A stretch of 34,511 bases of DNA from Chitinophagia bacterium (GTDB lineage Bacteria; Bacteroidota; Bacteroidia; Chitinophagales; Chitinophagaceae): assembly GCA_009922495.1 (NCBI GenBank), contig RFVQ01000003.1:1-34511 (forward strand). The letters are read 5' to 3'. The notes beneath the pieces were generated by a model. That model searched no databases, had not been told where the DNA came from, and saw only the letters and a program-made list of their open reading frames with translations. Below, piece by piece: positions 1 to 9,607 of this stretch. Both the position numbers and the translations under genes were made by a program. Each line of letters starts with the position of its first letter. The first letter of the stretch is position 1.

Positions 1-1
1 A

Positions 2-871
2 GCCTGGAAAATTCTGGAAAGAAACGGTCGCGCGCTGGATGCGGTTGAACAAGGCGCAAAAGTTCCCGAAGCAGATGAAAGCAACAAAACGGTTGGATAT
101 GGTGGATACCCCGACCGTGATGGTCGTGTCACCTTGGATGCCTGCATCATGGATGAAAACGGCAACTGTGGTTCGGTTATGGCCTTGGAACACATTAAAC
201 ACCCAATTTCTGTTGCCCGGATGGTGATGGAAAAAACCCCACATGTGATCCTGGTTGGTGATGGCGCACTTCAGTTTGCCCTTCAAAATGGCTTCAAAAA
301 AGAGAATTTGCTGACCCCTGACAGCGAAAAGGCCTGGAAGGAATGGCTAAAACAGGCCAAATATGAGCCGGTCATGAATATAGAAAACAAAACCTATCAG
401 GAACCCGTACCAGGTGCTTTTCCAGGAAGCATTGATAACCATGATACCATCGGGATATTGGCTTTAGACGCAATGGGAAATCTTAGTGGTGGCTGTACCA
501 CCAGCGGAATGGCATTCAAAATGCATGGACGGGTGGGTGACTCCCCTGTCATTGGCGCAGGACTTTTTGTAGACGGAGAAATTGGTGCCGCTACCTCAAC
601 TGGTGTTGGAGAAGAAGTTATCAGATGCGTTGGTTCTCATTTAGTTGTAGAATACATGCGACAAGGAAATTCACCCAGAGAAGCCTGCAAAAAAGTGGTG
701 GAAAGGATTGCCAAAAGAGACATGGAGAAGGCTAAAAAGATTCAGATTGGATTCCTGGCAATGGATAAATATGGCAATTACGGCGCCTATGCCCTTCAAA
801 AAGGGTTTAGTTATGCTGTAAAAACAAATGATAAAGAGGTAGTTATACCAGGTGAATATTTTTTTGAATAA
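2..871 (+). CDS. N4-(beta-N-acetylglucosaminyl)-L-asparaginase (glycosylasparaginase, Ntn hydrolase), 5' end cut by window edge
   Basis: Frame 2 is open from the window edge (AWKILERNGRALDAVEQG...VGYGGYPDRDGRVTLDACIMDENG...). Autoprocessing motif NHD|TIG and HGRVGDSPVIGAG, as in bacterial glycosylasparaginases. Confidence 0.93.
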   Translation, partial: AWKILERNGRALDAVEQGAKVPEADESNKTVGYGGYPDRDGRVTLDACIMDENGNCGSVMALEHIKHPISVARMVMEKTPHVILVGDGALQFALQNGFKKENLLTPDSEKAWKEWLKQAKYEPVMNIENKTYQEPVPGAFPGSIDNHDTIGILALDAMGNLSGGCTTSGMAFKMHGRVGDSPVIGAGLFVDGEIGAATSTGVGEEVIRCVGSHLVVEYMRQGNSPREACKKVVERIAKRDMEKAKKIQIGFLAMDKYGNYGAYALQKGFSYAVKTNDKEVVIPGEYFFE

Positions 872-873
872 GG

Positions 874-1605
874 ATGAAATACGAATTAGAAGTCATAGCC
901 TTTGATATTGATTCTTGTCGCTTAGCCCAGGAAGCCGGTGCAGACAGGATTGAACTCTGTGCCAACCCAATGGAAGGTGGCACAACTCCCTCATTGGGAA
1001 TGATCAAAGAAGCCAGAAGTCAAGCATCCATTCAGCTATTCCCCATCATCCGCCCCAGAGGTGGAGATTTTTTATATAATGATCAGGAATTCAATATTAT
1101 GTGCAATGATATTGAAGCATGTGTTGAGCTTGGTTGTGACGGTGTGGTCATAGGTTTGCTGAATGAAAATGGATATATAGATAGCAATAGGGTTCAAAAA
1201 CTGGTTGAGATTGCCGGCCCCATAGAAGTGACTTTTCATCGTGCATTTGACAGGGTAAAAGATCCCATCGTTTCCCTAGAAGAAATTATAGCAACTGGTT
1301 GTAAAAGAATTCTTACGAGTGGTTTAAGTCAACAATCTATTGATGGCATGGCTCAACTGAAATCAATGGTTCAACAAGCAGGAAACAGGATCACCATCAT
1401 GGTTGGCTCAGGGGTTACCTCCCATAACATCCATCAGATTGCTGCTGAAACCGGCGCCCACGCCTTTCATAGTTCAGCCAGAACCCGTCATGCTTCAAAA
1501 ATGACTTACCATAGTGAGACCATGAAAGAAGATCTTTCTACCTATACCATCAATCCGGAAGAAGTCCGAAATCTCAAAAAAGCACTAGACCAACATTTCC
1601 AATAA
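874..1605 (+). CDS. cutC: CutC family protein (annotated copper homeostasis protein)
   Basis: 243 aa, (beta/alpha)8-type sequence with EAGADRIELCANPMEGGTTPS, FPIIRPRGGDFLY and VTFHRAFD motifs typical of CutC. Confidence 0.93.
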   Translation: MKYELEVIAFDIDSCRLAQEAGADRIELCANPMEGGTTPSLGMIKEARSQASIQLFPIIRPRGGDFLYNDQEFNIMCNDIEACVELGCDGVVIGLLNENGYIDSNRVQKLVEIAGPIEVTFHRAFDRVKDPIVSLEEIIATGCKRILTSGLSQQSIDGMAQLKSMVQQAGNRITIMVGSGVTSHNIHQIAAETGAHAFHSSARTRHASKMTYHSETMKEDLSTYTINPEEVRNLKKALDQHFQ

Positions 1606-1612
1606 AAGCCAT

Positions 1613-4369
1613 ATGCCAGCCCATTTTCACAAAAAATACCTTTTCACCTTCAGCGGTATCCTTGTTTTGGGTGCCGCCTATCTCCTGTTTTTCTCCAATA
1701 CCCCTGTGGACTACAATACACAGGTAAAACCCATCCTCAACCAAAAATGCATTTCCTGCCATGGTGGGGTCAAAAAAAAGGGGGGATTCAGCCTTTTGTT
1801 TAGAGAGGAGGCCCTCTCTCCCACCGAATCAGGCAAACCTGCTATCATTCCCGGCGATGCTGCCAACAGTGACATGATCCGCCGACTTCACCTTTCCGAT
1901 CCTGAGGAAAGAATGCCTTATAAGGAGGAGCCCTTGACAGATGAGGAGATTTCCATTTTGACCAGATGGGTCGATGAAGGGGCCAAATTCGGTACCCATT
2001 GGGCTTATCAAACCATAACATCTCCATCCATTCCTTCTTCCGGTTTTTTCTCCTTTTTTCAAAAACAGTCTCCGCATCCCATCGATCGGTTCATAGATGA
2101 GAAATTGGGTGAAGTCGATCTCTCTCGTTCACCCGAAGCCGATAAAAAAACCTTGCTCCGAAGGGTATCACTTGACTTGATTGGCATACCTGCACCGGAT
2201 AGCATTGCCCAAAAATACCTGAACAGCAAGGATCCCAAAGCCTATGAAATATTGGTAGAGGATCTGATGTCAACCCCAGCATATGGAGAACGTTGGACTG
2301 CCCTCTGGTTGGATCTGGCCAGATTTGCTGATACAAAGGGTTATGAAAGGGATTATATACGGTCCATTTGGCGTTACCGCGACTGGCTGATCAAGGCTTT
2401 TAATGAGGATAAACCCTATGATCAATTTTTGGTCGAACAATTGGCTGGAGATCTTTTACCGGACCCTTCCGATGAACAATTTATTGCAACTGCCTACCAT
2501 CGGAATACCATGAACAATGATGAGGGGGGTACAGACAATGAAGAATTCAGAACTGCCGCCATCATCGACAGGGTCAATACCACCTGGGAAACCCTTATGG
2601 GTACCAGCTTTGCCTGTGTTCAGTGTCATAGTCATCCCTATGATCCTATCCGACATGAAGAGTATTATCGCTTCATGGCTTATTTCAACAATTCAAGGGA
2701 TGAAGACACTTATGACGAATATCCCTTGCTGAGAGAGTTTAGGCCGTCCGGTCAATTGCGCTATGATTCTGTGATGAACTGGATAAAAGGAAAGGGAACC
2801 AAGGAACAACTTATTTTTTATCGAAGCCTCTTGAAAACGGGACAACAATGCGTTAACAGTATTACCGCAGATTCAATGGTCAATGCAGCATTGGAAGACA
2901 CAAAATTTCTTCGGTTGAGGAAGATGGGATCGGCACGTTTTAAAAATGTTGATTTCACCGGCAAACCGAATATGCTGATCAGATTCCGCAATCCAATCGA
3001 CAAAGGGCTGCTCAATATCTACATGGATAGTATGAAAAATCCAGCTATCCAATCTGTTAAGATGGATAAGACCAAAGATGGATGGAACATTGTCAAGCTA
3101 ACCCTACCAAAGGAGATCAAAGGAAAACATGATATCTATTTACACTATGATAGCAAACTGCTGAAAAAGCCAGAAGAGAATGGTATGGTGATGGACTGGT
3201 TTGTCATGACACCGGACTTCCCCACCGATGGCAGTCCAGATTCCAAAATCCATGAAGCATTGTCGCTTCAAGTACTCAACCACCCGGATGCAGAACTAAC
3301 CCCCATCATGCTGGATAATCCTGCATACATGAAAAGGAAGACTCATGTATTTGAAAGAGGAAACTGGCTGCTAAAAACCAAAGAGGTTGAACCAGGAATA
3401 CCTGCCATTTTTGTGAATAACAAAGAGATCAAACAAAAAAACAGATATGGATTGGCTATGTGGATGACCGATAAAAAAAATCCATTGACTTCCCGAACCA
3501 TGATCAACCGACTTTGGGAACAATTATTTGGACAAGGTTTGGTGGAAACCCTTGAAGATCTTGGCTCTCAAGGAGCATTGCCAACACACCCTGAATTGCT
3601 GGATTATCTGTCCTATGAATTCATGCATACTGATAAATGGAGTATCAAAAAAACGCTCAAGAGGATGGTCATGTCAGAGACATACCGACAATCATCTGTT
3701 GTAACGCCCGACATGCGCAAAAAAGATCCTCTCAATAAATATTATGCCCGTGCGCCGAGGGTTCGTTTAACAGCGGAACAGGTAAGGGATCAGGCCTTGG
3801 CCATTTGCGGCGTATTGAGCCCGAAAATGTTCGGCCCTAGCGTAATGCCCTATCAACCTGATGGCATTTGGTCCTCACCTTACGACAATAGAAAATGGAC
3901 AATGAGTCAGGGAGAAGATCAATACAGAAGAGCCATCTATACCTATGTTAAAAGAACCGGCCCCTACCCTTCCATGATCAATTTTGACGGATCTGCAAGG
4001 GAAGTTTGTTTAACAAGAAGGATCAGAACCAATACTCCTTTACAGGCATTGACATTGCTGAACGATTCAACCTATTGGGATGTTTCAGTTCGTTTGGCAA
4101 AAAGCTGCTTGGCGTCTGAGCATCAGAATTTCACAAAGGCAATTTCCAAAAGCTATGAAAAAGCTACCGGAAAGCCAATCGATCCCCAAAAACAAAACAC
4201 ATTTGTTGCACTCTATAGAAACAGTTTGCTGAAATTAGGAGATGACACATCCAGGATAAAAACCATGCTTTCAGATTCTGTCTTTAGAAAGGGACAGAAA
4301 GAGTTGGCAGCACTATCTGTAGTAACCAATGCCATTCTCAACCTGGATGAAGTAATCACCAAAAATTAA
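1613..4369 (+). CDS. PSD1-type planctomycete cytochrome c / DUF1549 / DUF1553 domain protein
   Basis: N-terminal TM/signal anchor, CISCHGG heme site, second CVQCHSHPYDP site, and DUF1553-like LTSRTMINRLWEQLFGQGLVETLEDLG...HPELLDYLS...YRQSS motifs. Confidence 0.93.
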   Translation: MPAHFHKKYLFTFSGILVLGAAYLLFFSNTPVDYNTQVKPILNQKCISCHGGVKKKGGFSLLFREEALSPTESGKPAIIPGDAANSDMIRRLHLSDPEERMPYKEEPLTDEEISILTRWVDEGAKFGTHWAYQTITSPSIPSSGFFSFFQKQSPHPIDRFIDEKLGEVDLSRSPEADKKTLLRRVSLDLIGIPAPDSIAQKYLNSKDPKAYEILVEDLMSTPAYGERWTALWLDLARFADTKGYERDYIRSIWRYRDWLIKAFNEDKPYDQFLVEQLAGDLLPDPSDEQFIATAYHRNTMNNDEGGTDNEEFRTAAIIDRVNTTWETLMGTSFACVQCHSHPYDPIRHEEYYRFMAYFNNSRDEDTYDEYPLLREFRPSGQLRYDSVMNWIKGKGTKEQLIFYRSLLKTGQQCVNSITADSMVNAALEDTKFLRLRKMGSARFKNVDFTGKPNMLIRFRNPIDKGLLNIYMDSMKNPAIQSVKMDKTKDGWNIVKLTLPKEIKGKHDIYLHYDSKLLKKPEENGMVMDWFVMTPDFPTDGSPDSKIHEALSLQVLNHPDAELTPIMLDNPAYMKRKTHVFERGNWLLKTKEVEPGIPAIFVNNKEIKQKNRYGLAMWMTDKKNPLTSRTMINRLWEQLFGQGLVETLEDLGSQGALPTHPELLDYLSYEFMHTDKWSIKKTLKRMVMSETYRQSSVVTPDMRKKDPLNKYYARAPRVRLTAEQVRDQALAICGVLSPKMFGPSVMPYQPDGIWSSPYDNRKWTMSQGEDQYRRAIYTYVKRTGPYPSMINFDGSAREVCLTRRIRTNTPLQALTLLNDSTYWDVSVRLAKSCLASEHQNFTKAISKSYEKATGKPIDPQKQNTFVALYRNSLLKLGDDTSRIKTMLSDSVFRKGQKELAALSVVTNAILNLDEVITKN

Positions 4370-5856
4370 TGACAATGGAAAAAATCGTCAAAGAAGCCAG
4401 GCAGAAAACATTGTCCTTTCAAACCAGAAGACATTTTCTTCAGGATTGTAAGACTGGCATGGGGATGATGGCCCTTGGATCGATACTGGATGGATGCAAT
4501 TTTTTTGCTCCCCAAACGGATGCAGAAACGAGCAGCAATCCCTTGGATGTAAAAGCACCACAATTTCAAGGCAAGGCAAAATCTGTTATTTTCCTTCACA
4601 TGGCAGGTGCCCCATCGCAACTGGAGCTATTCGACTATAAGCCGGAACTCACCAAATTAGACGGACAGGATTGTCCGGACTCTTTTATCCAAGGAAAAAA
4701 ATTTGCTTTTATCCGAGGTGTTCCCAAATTGCTAGGGCCACAAGCGAACTTTAAGCAGCATGGTCAAAGCGGACTTTGGCTTTCTGATAATCTCCCTCAT
4801 TTTAGCCAGGTTATCGATGATGTCACCATTTTAAAAGCCGTCAATACAGACCAATTCAATCATGCTCCAGCACAATTGCTCATGCATTGCGGAACACCGA
4901 GATTGGGAAGGCCCAGCATGGGATCCTGGGTCACCTACGGATTGGGATCAGAAAATAGTAACCTGCCGGGATTTGTGGTGCTTACTTCCGGCGGCAGAAA
5001 CCCGGATGCAGGCAAAAGCATTTGGGGAAGCGGTTTTCTTCCATCCGTATACCAAGGCGTGCAATGCAGATCTGAAGGAGATCCTGTTCTTTTTTTAAAA
5101 GACCCCAATGGTTTTGACAGGGATATGCGCAAAGCATCGATTGAAACCATCAACAAGGTCAACGAATTGACCTATCAACAATACCAAGACCCGGAGATCA
5201 TGTCCAGGATCTCGCAATATGAGATGGCTTTCAAGATGCAAGTGGCTGTTCCAGATGTAATGACCATTGCAGATGAACCGGCATACATCCATGAAATGTA
5301 TGGAACTGAACCGGGACAAGAATCTTTTGCCAACAATCTTTTATTGGCAAGAAAACTGGTTGAAAAAGGAGTAAGATTTGTACAGCTTTTTGATTGGGGA
5401 TGGGACAGTCACGGAACCGATCCGGGTACAGCCTTAGACCTTGGATTTATCAACAAGTGCTATAAAATGGACAAAGCCATTTCAGCATTTTTGCTGGATC
5501 TCAAACAACGTGGCTTGCTGGAGGAAACCCTAGTGGTTTGGGGAGGAGAATTTGGCAGGACACCCATGCAGGAAAACAGAGATGGAAAACAAAATACTTT
5601 CAAAGGTCGAGACCACCATGCTGATGCTTTTTCCATGTGGATGGCAGGAGGTGGAATCAAAGGTGGCTTCAGTCATGGAGAAACAGACCCCATTGGATAC
5701 AATGCCATTGATGGAAAAGTTTCTGTTTATGATATTCAGGCAACCATCCTTCATCAATTAGGCTTTGATCACGAAAAACTGACGTACTCATTTCAGGGAA
5801 GATCATTCCGACTCACAGATGTTTTTGGTAAAAAAATTGACCCCATCATCGCTTAG
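4369..5856 (+). CDS. DUF1501 domain-containing (alkaline-phosphatase/sulfatase-fold) protein with Tat-like signal
   Basis: TRRHFLQD twin-arginine motif, FLHMAGAPSQLELFDYKP, GRNPDAGKSIWGSGFLPSVYQG, VVWGGEFGRTPM...GRDHHADAFSMWMAGGGIKGG. Start codon overlaps the upstream stop (TAATG). Confidence 0.94.
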   Translation: MTMEKIVKEARQKTLSFQTRRHFLQDCKTGMGMMALGSILDGCNFFAPQTDAETSSNPLDVKAPQFQGKAKSVIFLHMAGAPSQLELFDYKPELTKLDGQDCPDSFIQGKKFAFIRGVPKLLGPQANFKQHGQSGLWLSDNLPHFSQVIDDVTILKAVNTDQFNHAPAQLLMHCGTPRLGRPSMGSWVTYGLGSENSNLPGFVVLTSGGRNPDAGKSIWGSGFLPSVYQGVQCRSEGDPVLFLKDPNGFDRDMRKASIETINKVNELTYQQYQDPEIMSRISQYEMAFKMQVAVPDVMTIADEPAYIHEMYGTEPGQESFANNLLLARKLVEKGVRFVQLFDWGWDSHGTDPGTALDLGFINKCYKMDKAISAFLLDLKQRGLLEETLVVWGGEFGRTPMQENRDGKQNTFKGRDHHADAFSMWMAGGGIKGGFSHGETDPIGYNAIDGKVSVYDIQATILHQLGFDHEKLTYSFQGRSFRLTDVFGKKIDPIIA

Positions 5857-5880
5857 ACATAAATATTTGAAATAAAACGA

Positions 5881-7269
5881 ATGGATCCTATTTCAATAAT
5901 TGGCAGATTTCATCCAGTCCTTGTTCATTTACCGATTGGGATTTTTGTAGCAGCTATTTTGCTTGCTGCCTTGTCTATGGTTGAGAAATACAGATTCCTC
6001 AGGGATTCCACTCGCATCATATTGGGGATAGGCCTTATCACTGCAGTTCTTTCCATGGTGTCAGGATATGTTCTTTCTTTAGAAGGCAGCAATTCAGAAG
6101 CGGATGTTGAAATTCACCAATGGACTGCCATCGGGATGACATTGATCTATGCAGCGTATTTCTTTTTTAGCCCACTGATAACAAATCATAAATATCCCAA
6201 CTTAATTGCCTTGTTGATTTTACTGGGCAGCTTGGTTCTAACAGGACACCAGGGAGGATCGTTGACGCATGGTGAAAATTTTCTTTGGTCAATGGGTACA
6301 GAAAATGATAAAAAGACTACCCTTCCGGTAATTGCCGACATACAAAAAGCAGATATATACCGAGACATTGTTGGGCATACCCTGCAAACAAAATGTGTAG
6401 AATGCCATGGTGCCAACAAACAAAAAGGAAAATTGAGGCTGGATGATCCAACTTGGATCGACAAGGGCGGAAAGAACGGGGCTGTTCTGGTAAAGGGCGA
6501 TGCTGAGAACAGTGAGTTGATCAAAAGACTTTTATTGGATGAAAGTGATGATCATCACATGCCTCCTAAAGAGAAAGAACAACTGACCACTGCTGAAAAA
6601 TCAATTTTATCCTGGTGGATCCGCACAGGGGCTAAATACACTGCCACTGTTGAGTCTCTGGCACCAGATGAAAATATCTTGAAAGAGCTGGAAAATTTCA
6701 AGTCGAATCTGACAAGACCCGAAGTAAAAAATATTGAACGTCCAGTGGTTACCGCTGCAGATGCTTTGCTCATACAATCCTTAAAAAAAATAGGCTGGGT
6801 TATTTCCCCCATAGCTGTCAATGACAATCACCTGAGGGCTACAGGATTCAATCTGACAGTAGACATAGATTCTGCTCTCACCCTTTTGGGAGGGGTTGCA
6901 GATCAACTGATCGAACTGAAGTTGAACAAGTCAGGCATTAATGATTCAAGCATTTATAGAATTGAAAAGTTTCAATCCCTTGAAAAATTGTGGTTAGAGA
7001 ACAATTCCATTTCTGATATTGGAATCAATTCGATCAACAAGTTAAAGCATCTGCAATACTTGAACTTGTCGAATACACAGATCACAACAACCGGACTAAA
7101 AAAAATAATCAGTCTTGGTCAATTGAGATCCATTTATGTAAGCAGAACGGAAATACGTCCTGAAGACGCTAAACAGATGATGGCTTTGCTAAAAAATGTA
7201 AAAATATTCACCTCCGACAGTCTTCCTAAACTTCCAACCGACAGCCTGTTGGTCAAAAAAGAAAAGTAA
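5881..7269 (+). CDS. DUF2231-type membrane domain + planctomycete-type cytochrome c (CVECHG) + C-terminal leucine-rich repeats
   Basis: N-terminal GRFHPVLVHLPIGIFVAAILL with several TM helices, then CVECHGANKQKGKLRLDD...HHMPPKEKEQLT, then LRR-like LEKLWLENNSISDIGINSINKLKHLQYLNLSNTQITTTGL. Confidence 0.9.
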   Translation: MDPISIIGRFHPVLVHLPIGIFVAAILLAALSMVEKYRFLRDSTRIILGIGLITAVLSMVSGYVLSLEGSNSEADVEIHQWTAIGMTLIYAAYFFFSPLITNHKYPNLIALLILLGSLVLTGHQGGSLTHGENFLWSMGTENDKKTTLPVIADIQKADIYRDIVGHTLQTKCVECHGANKQKGKLRLDDPTWIDKGGKNGAVLVKGDAENSELIKRLLLDESDDHHMPPKEKEQLTTAEKSILSWWIRTGAKYTATVESLAPDENILKELENFKSNLTRPEVKNIERPVVTAADALLIQSLKKIGWVISPIAVNDNHLRATGFNLTVDIDSALTLLGGVADQLIELKLNKSGINDSSIYRIEKFQSLEKLWLENNSISDIGINSINKLKHLQYLNLSNTQITTTGLKKIISLGQLRSIYVSRTEIRPEDAKQMMALLKNVKIFTSDSLPKLPTDSLLVKKEK

Positions 7270-7271
7270 AA

Positions 7272-8294
7272 TCAATGGAACAACCGCTGGTAGGATTTTA
7301 AGAGATGCAATTGATTTTTGGTTCTGTCAAAATTGTTCATTTCGTATTTAATTCCATAATATACATCTCCATTGAGAAAATCTGCCAAGAAACGAATGGC
7401 TTGCATGAAGATCATGAATTCACCTGCATATGGGATGAGTTCCTTTTCTTTTGAAGTCAACTGATCTGCCATTTTGGAAAGATAGCCTTCTATGATAGCA
7501 TCCTTAAAATCATTTCTGGCAAATATTGTTTCAAGATCAGTTTCTTCTTCAGATCCTGGAGAGAGATAGGTTCTGAACATATCGCCCAGGTCACTGATGA
7601 AATAACCGGGCATTACCGTATCCAAGTCAATCGGACAAATACCCTTTTTGTATTCATTGAAAAGTACATTGTTGATTTTGGTGTCATGATGTGTAACCCT
7701 TAGTTGATAGGCCCTATCCTGGAGTACAGCATTGAATCTATCCACAATATGTAAGTTGTCCATTACAAGTTTTATCTCATTCCCAGCAAGTTGAATACGC
7801 TCTGGAATACCGTTGGAAAGAGATTCATTGAACTGTTTCCAGCGAAAAGAAAGATCATGAAATCCAGGTATGGAGGGTTTTAAAAGACGGATATCAAATC
7901 CCTCAAAGGAAGAAGTAAATCGACCAAATTGAAGAGCCGCTTCATATGCTTCATCCGGAGAGTTGCAGCTATCAAAAGAACGAGAATTGGGTACGAAAGG
8001 GGTTAATCGGTAATATTCTCCCTGTTGAAGGGCATAGGGCTCCCCTTTCAGGGTATGCATGGGCATTGGAAAGAAAACCTCCTGTTGCCTGGAAACTAAA
8101 AAAGCCGATAAATGATCAAGGTTATCGGCAATATCCAATGGGTTTTTGAAGACGGAAGTATTCAGCTTTTGTAGGATGTATAACGACTTTCCATTGTTTT
8201 GAACTTTGTAAGTGGAATGGATCAAGCCATTTCCGAAAGGGATTGTGTCCAGTTCATGGTTTGTACCTAAGAAAGCTGATAATATTTCTTGCAT
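7272..8294 (-). CDS. Aminoglycoside-phosphotransferase-fold kinase, resembling N-acetylhexosamine kinase (NahK)-type proteins
   Basis: GNGLIHSTYKV...SLYILQKLNTSVFKNP at the N-terminus, APH catalytic THHDTKINNVLF and DLDT. The ORF track start (8303) is a TTG; the ATG at 8294 is preferred. Confidence 0.8.
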   Translation of the reverse strand: MQEILSAFLGTNHELDTIPFGNGLIHSTYKVQNNGKSLYILQKLNTSVFKNPLDIADNLDHLSAFLVSRQQEVFFPMPMHTLKGEPYALQQGEYYRLTPFVPNSRSFDSCNSPDEAYEAALQFGRFTSSFEGFDIRLLKPSIPGFHDLSFRWKQFNESLSNGIPERIQLAGNEIKLVMDNLHIVDRFNAVLQDRAYQLRVTHHDTKINNVLFNEYKKGICPIDLDTVMPGYFISDLGDMFRTYLSPGSEEETDLETIFARNDFKDAIIEGYLSKMADQLTSKEKELIPYAGEFMIFMQAIRFLADFLNGDVYYGIKYEMNNFDRTKNQLHLLKSYQRLFH

Positions 8295-8299
8295 GAAGA

Positions 8300-9538
8300 T
8301 CAATATAAAAGACGCACTTTGATCGTGCCTTTTACTTTGCGAAGCAGATCAGCTGCGTTTTTGGATAATTTTTTATCGACATCCAACACCACATAACCAA
8401 TCTCATCATTGGTCTTTAGGTATTGTCCCAGAATATTGATTTTATGATCAGACAAACTGATGTTGATCTCAGAAAGTACACCGGGGACATTTTGATGTAT
8501 ATGAAGTATCCTATGGGTTCCTTCCACGGGGGTAAGATTCAACTCCGGCACTGTATGCGAACCATAGGTAGAACCCATTTCCAGGTACTGGAGTAATTTA
8601 CTGCTTACATCTTCCCCGATATTGTGTTGTGCTTCTTCGGTTGAACCGCCAATATGAGGTGTCAGGAGAACATTGGAAAGATTTTGAAGCGGTGAGCTGA
8701 AATGATCTCCGTTTTTTTCGGGTTCCCAAGGGAATACATCAATGGCAGCCCCGCTCAAATGGCCCTCTTGCAGTGATTTGGACAAAGCATCCAGGTCCAC
8801 CACCTCTCCTCTCGCAAAATTGATCAATATTGCACCTTTCTTAAACTGCTTTAAAAGAGATTTGTTGATGATGTTCTTGGTCTGGCTTGTTTCAGGGATG
8901 TGCAAGGTCACAATATCAGACTCTGAAACCAGCTCTTTTAAGGATTTTCTAGCATCTGCATTGCCCAAAGGAAGTTTGGTCAGCACATCATAAAAGATAA
9001 CTTTCATGCCCATGGCCTCAGCAAGTATACTTACTTGTGAACCGATATTGCCGTATCCGATGATGCCTAATTTTTTGCCCCTGAGTTCAAAACTGCCTTT
9101 TGCATCTTTGTTCCAGATGCCTTCATGAGCGGCTTTGTTTTTGTCTAGGATTTTTCTGATCAAAATGATAGAGGCTCCAATGACCAGTTCTGCAACAGAG
9201 CGGGTATTGCTGTATGGAGCATTGAATACAACCACTCCTCTTTTTCGGGCTGCTGCAAGATTTACCTGGTTGGTTCCAATACAAAAACAACCAATGGCCT
9301 GTAATTTTTCGGCATGCTGGAGAACCCTTTCAGTTATCTGGGTTTTGGAACGGATGCCGATCATGTGGACATTTTTAATTTCCTGGATCAATTGATCCTC
9401 GGACAAGGCCCCACTGATTTTTTTGATATCTGAATACCCGGCATCCCTAAAGGCCCTGATGGCAGCCTCACTGATGTTCTCCAGAAAAAGAATCTTTATC
9501 TTATCTTTTGGATAGCTGGTAGTGGATGAACTCGCCAT
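8300..9538 (-). CDS. serA: D-3-phosphoglycerate dehydrogenase with C-terminal ACT domain
   Basis: LGIIGYGNIGSQVSILAEAMGM Rossmann motif, INFARGEVVDLDAL, LTPHIGGSTEEAQHNIG; ACT-like HIHQNVPGVLSEINISLSDHKINILGQYLKT. Start refined to ATG at 9538 (MASSSTTSYPK). Confidence 0.93.
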   Translation of the reverse strand: MASSSTTSYPKDKIKILFLENISEAAIRAFRDAGYSDIKKISGALSEDQLIQEIKNVHMIGIRSKTQITERVLQHAEKLQAIGCFCIGTNQVNLAAARKRGVVVFNAPYSNTRSVAELVIGASIILIRKILDKNKAAHEGIWNKDAKGSFELRGKKLGIIGYGNIGSQVSILAEAMGMKVIFYDVLTKLPLGNADARKSLKELVSESDIVTLHIPETSQTKNIINKSLLKQFKKGAILINFARGEVVDLDALSKSLQEGHLSGAAIDVFPWEPEKNGDHFSSPLQNLSNVLLTPHIGGSTEEAQHNIGEDVSSKLLQYLEMGSTYGSHTVPELNLTPVEGTHRILHIHQNVPGVLSEINISLSDHKINILGQYLKTNDEIGYVVLDVDKKLSKNAADLLRKVKGTIKVRLLY

Positions 9539-9607
9539 CTTATTTAGAATTTTTAACGAAACGAAATTAGCAACTAATTCAACCCATTCCAATTCAAACA
9601 AGTCAGG

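Noticed and set aside
39-227. 62-aa plus-strand ORF at the window start
   Set aside because: Out of frame with the glycosylasparaginase that covers the same bases.
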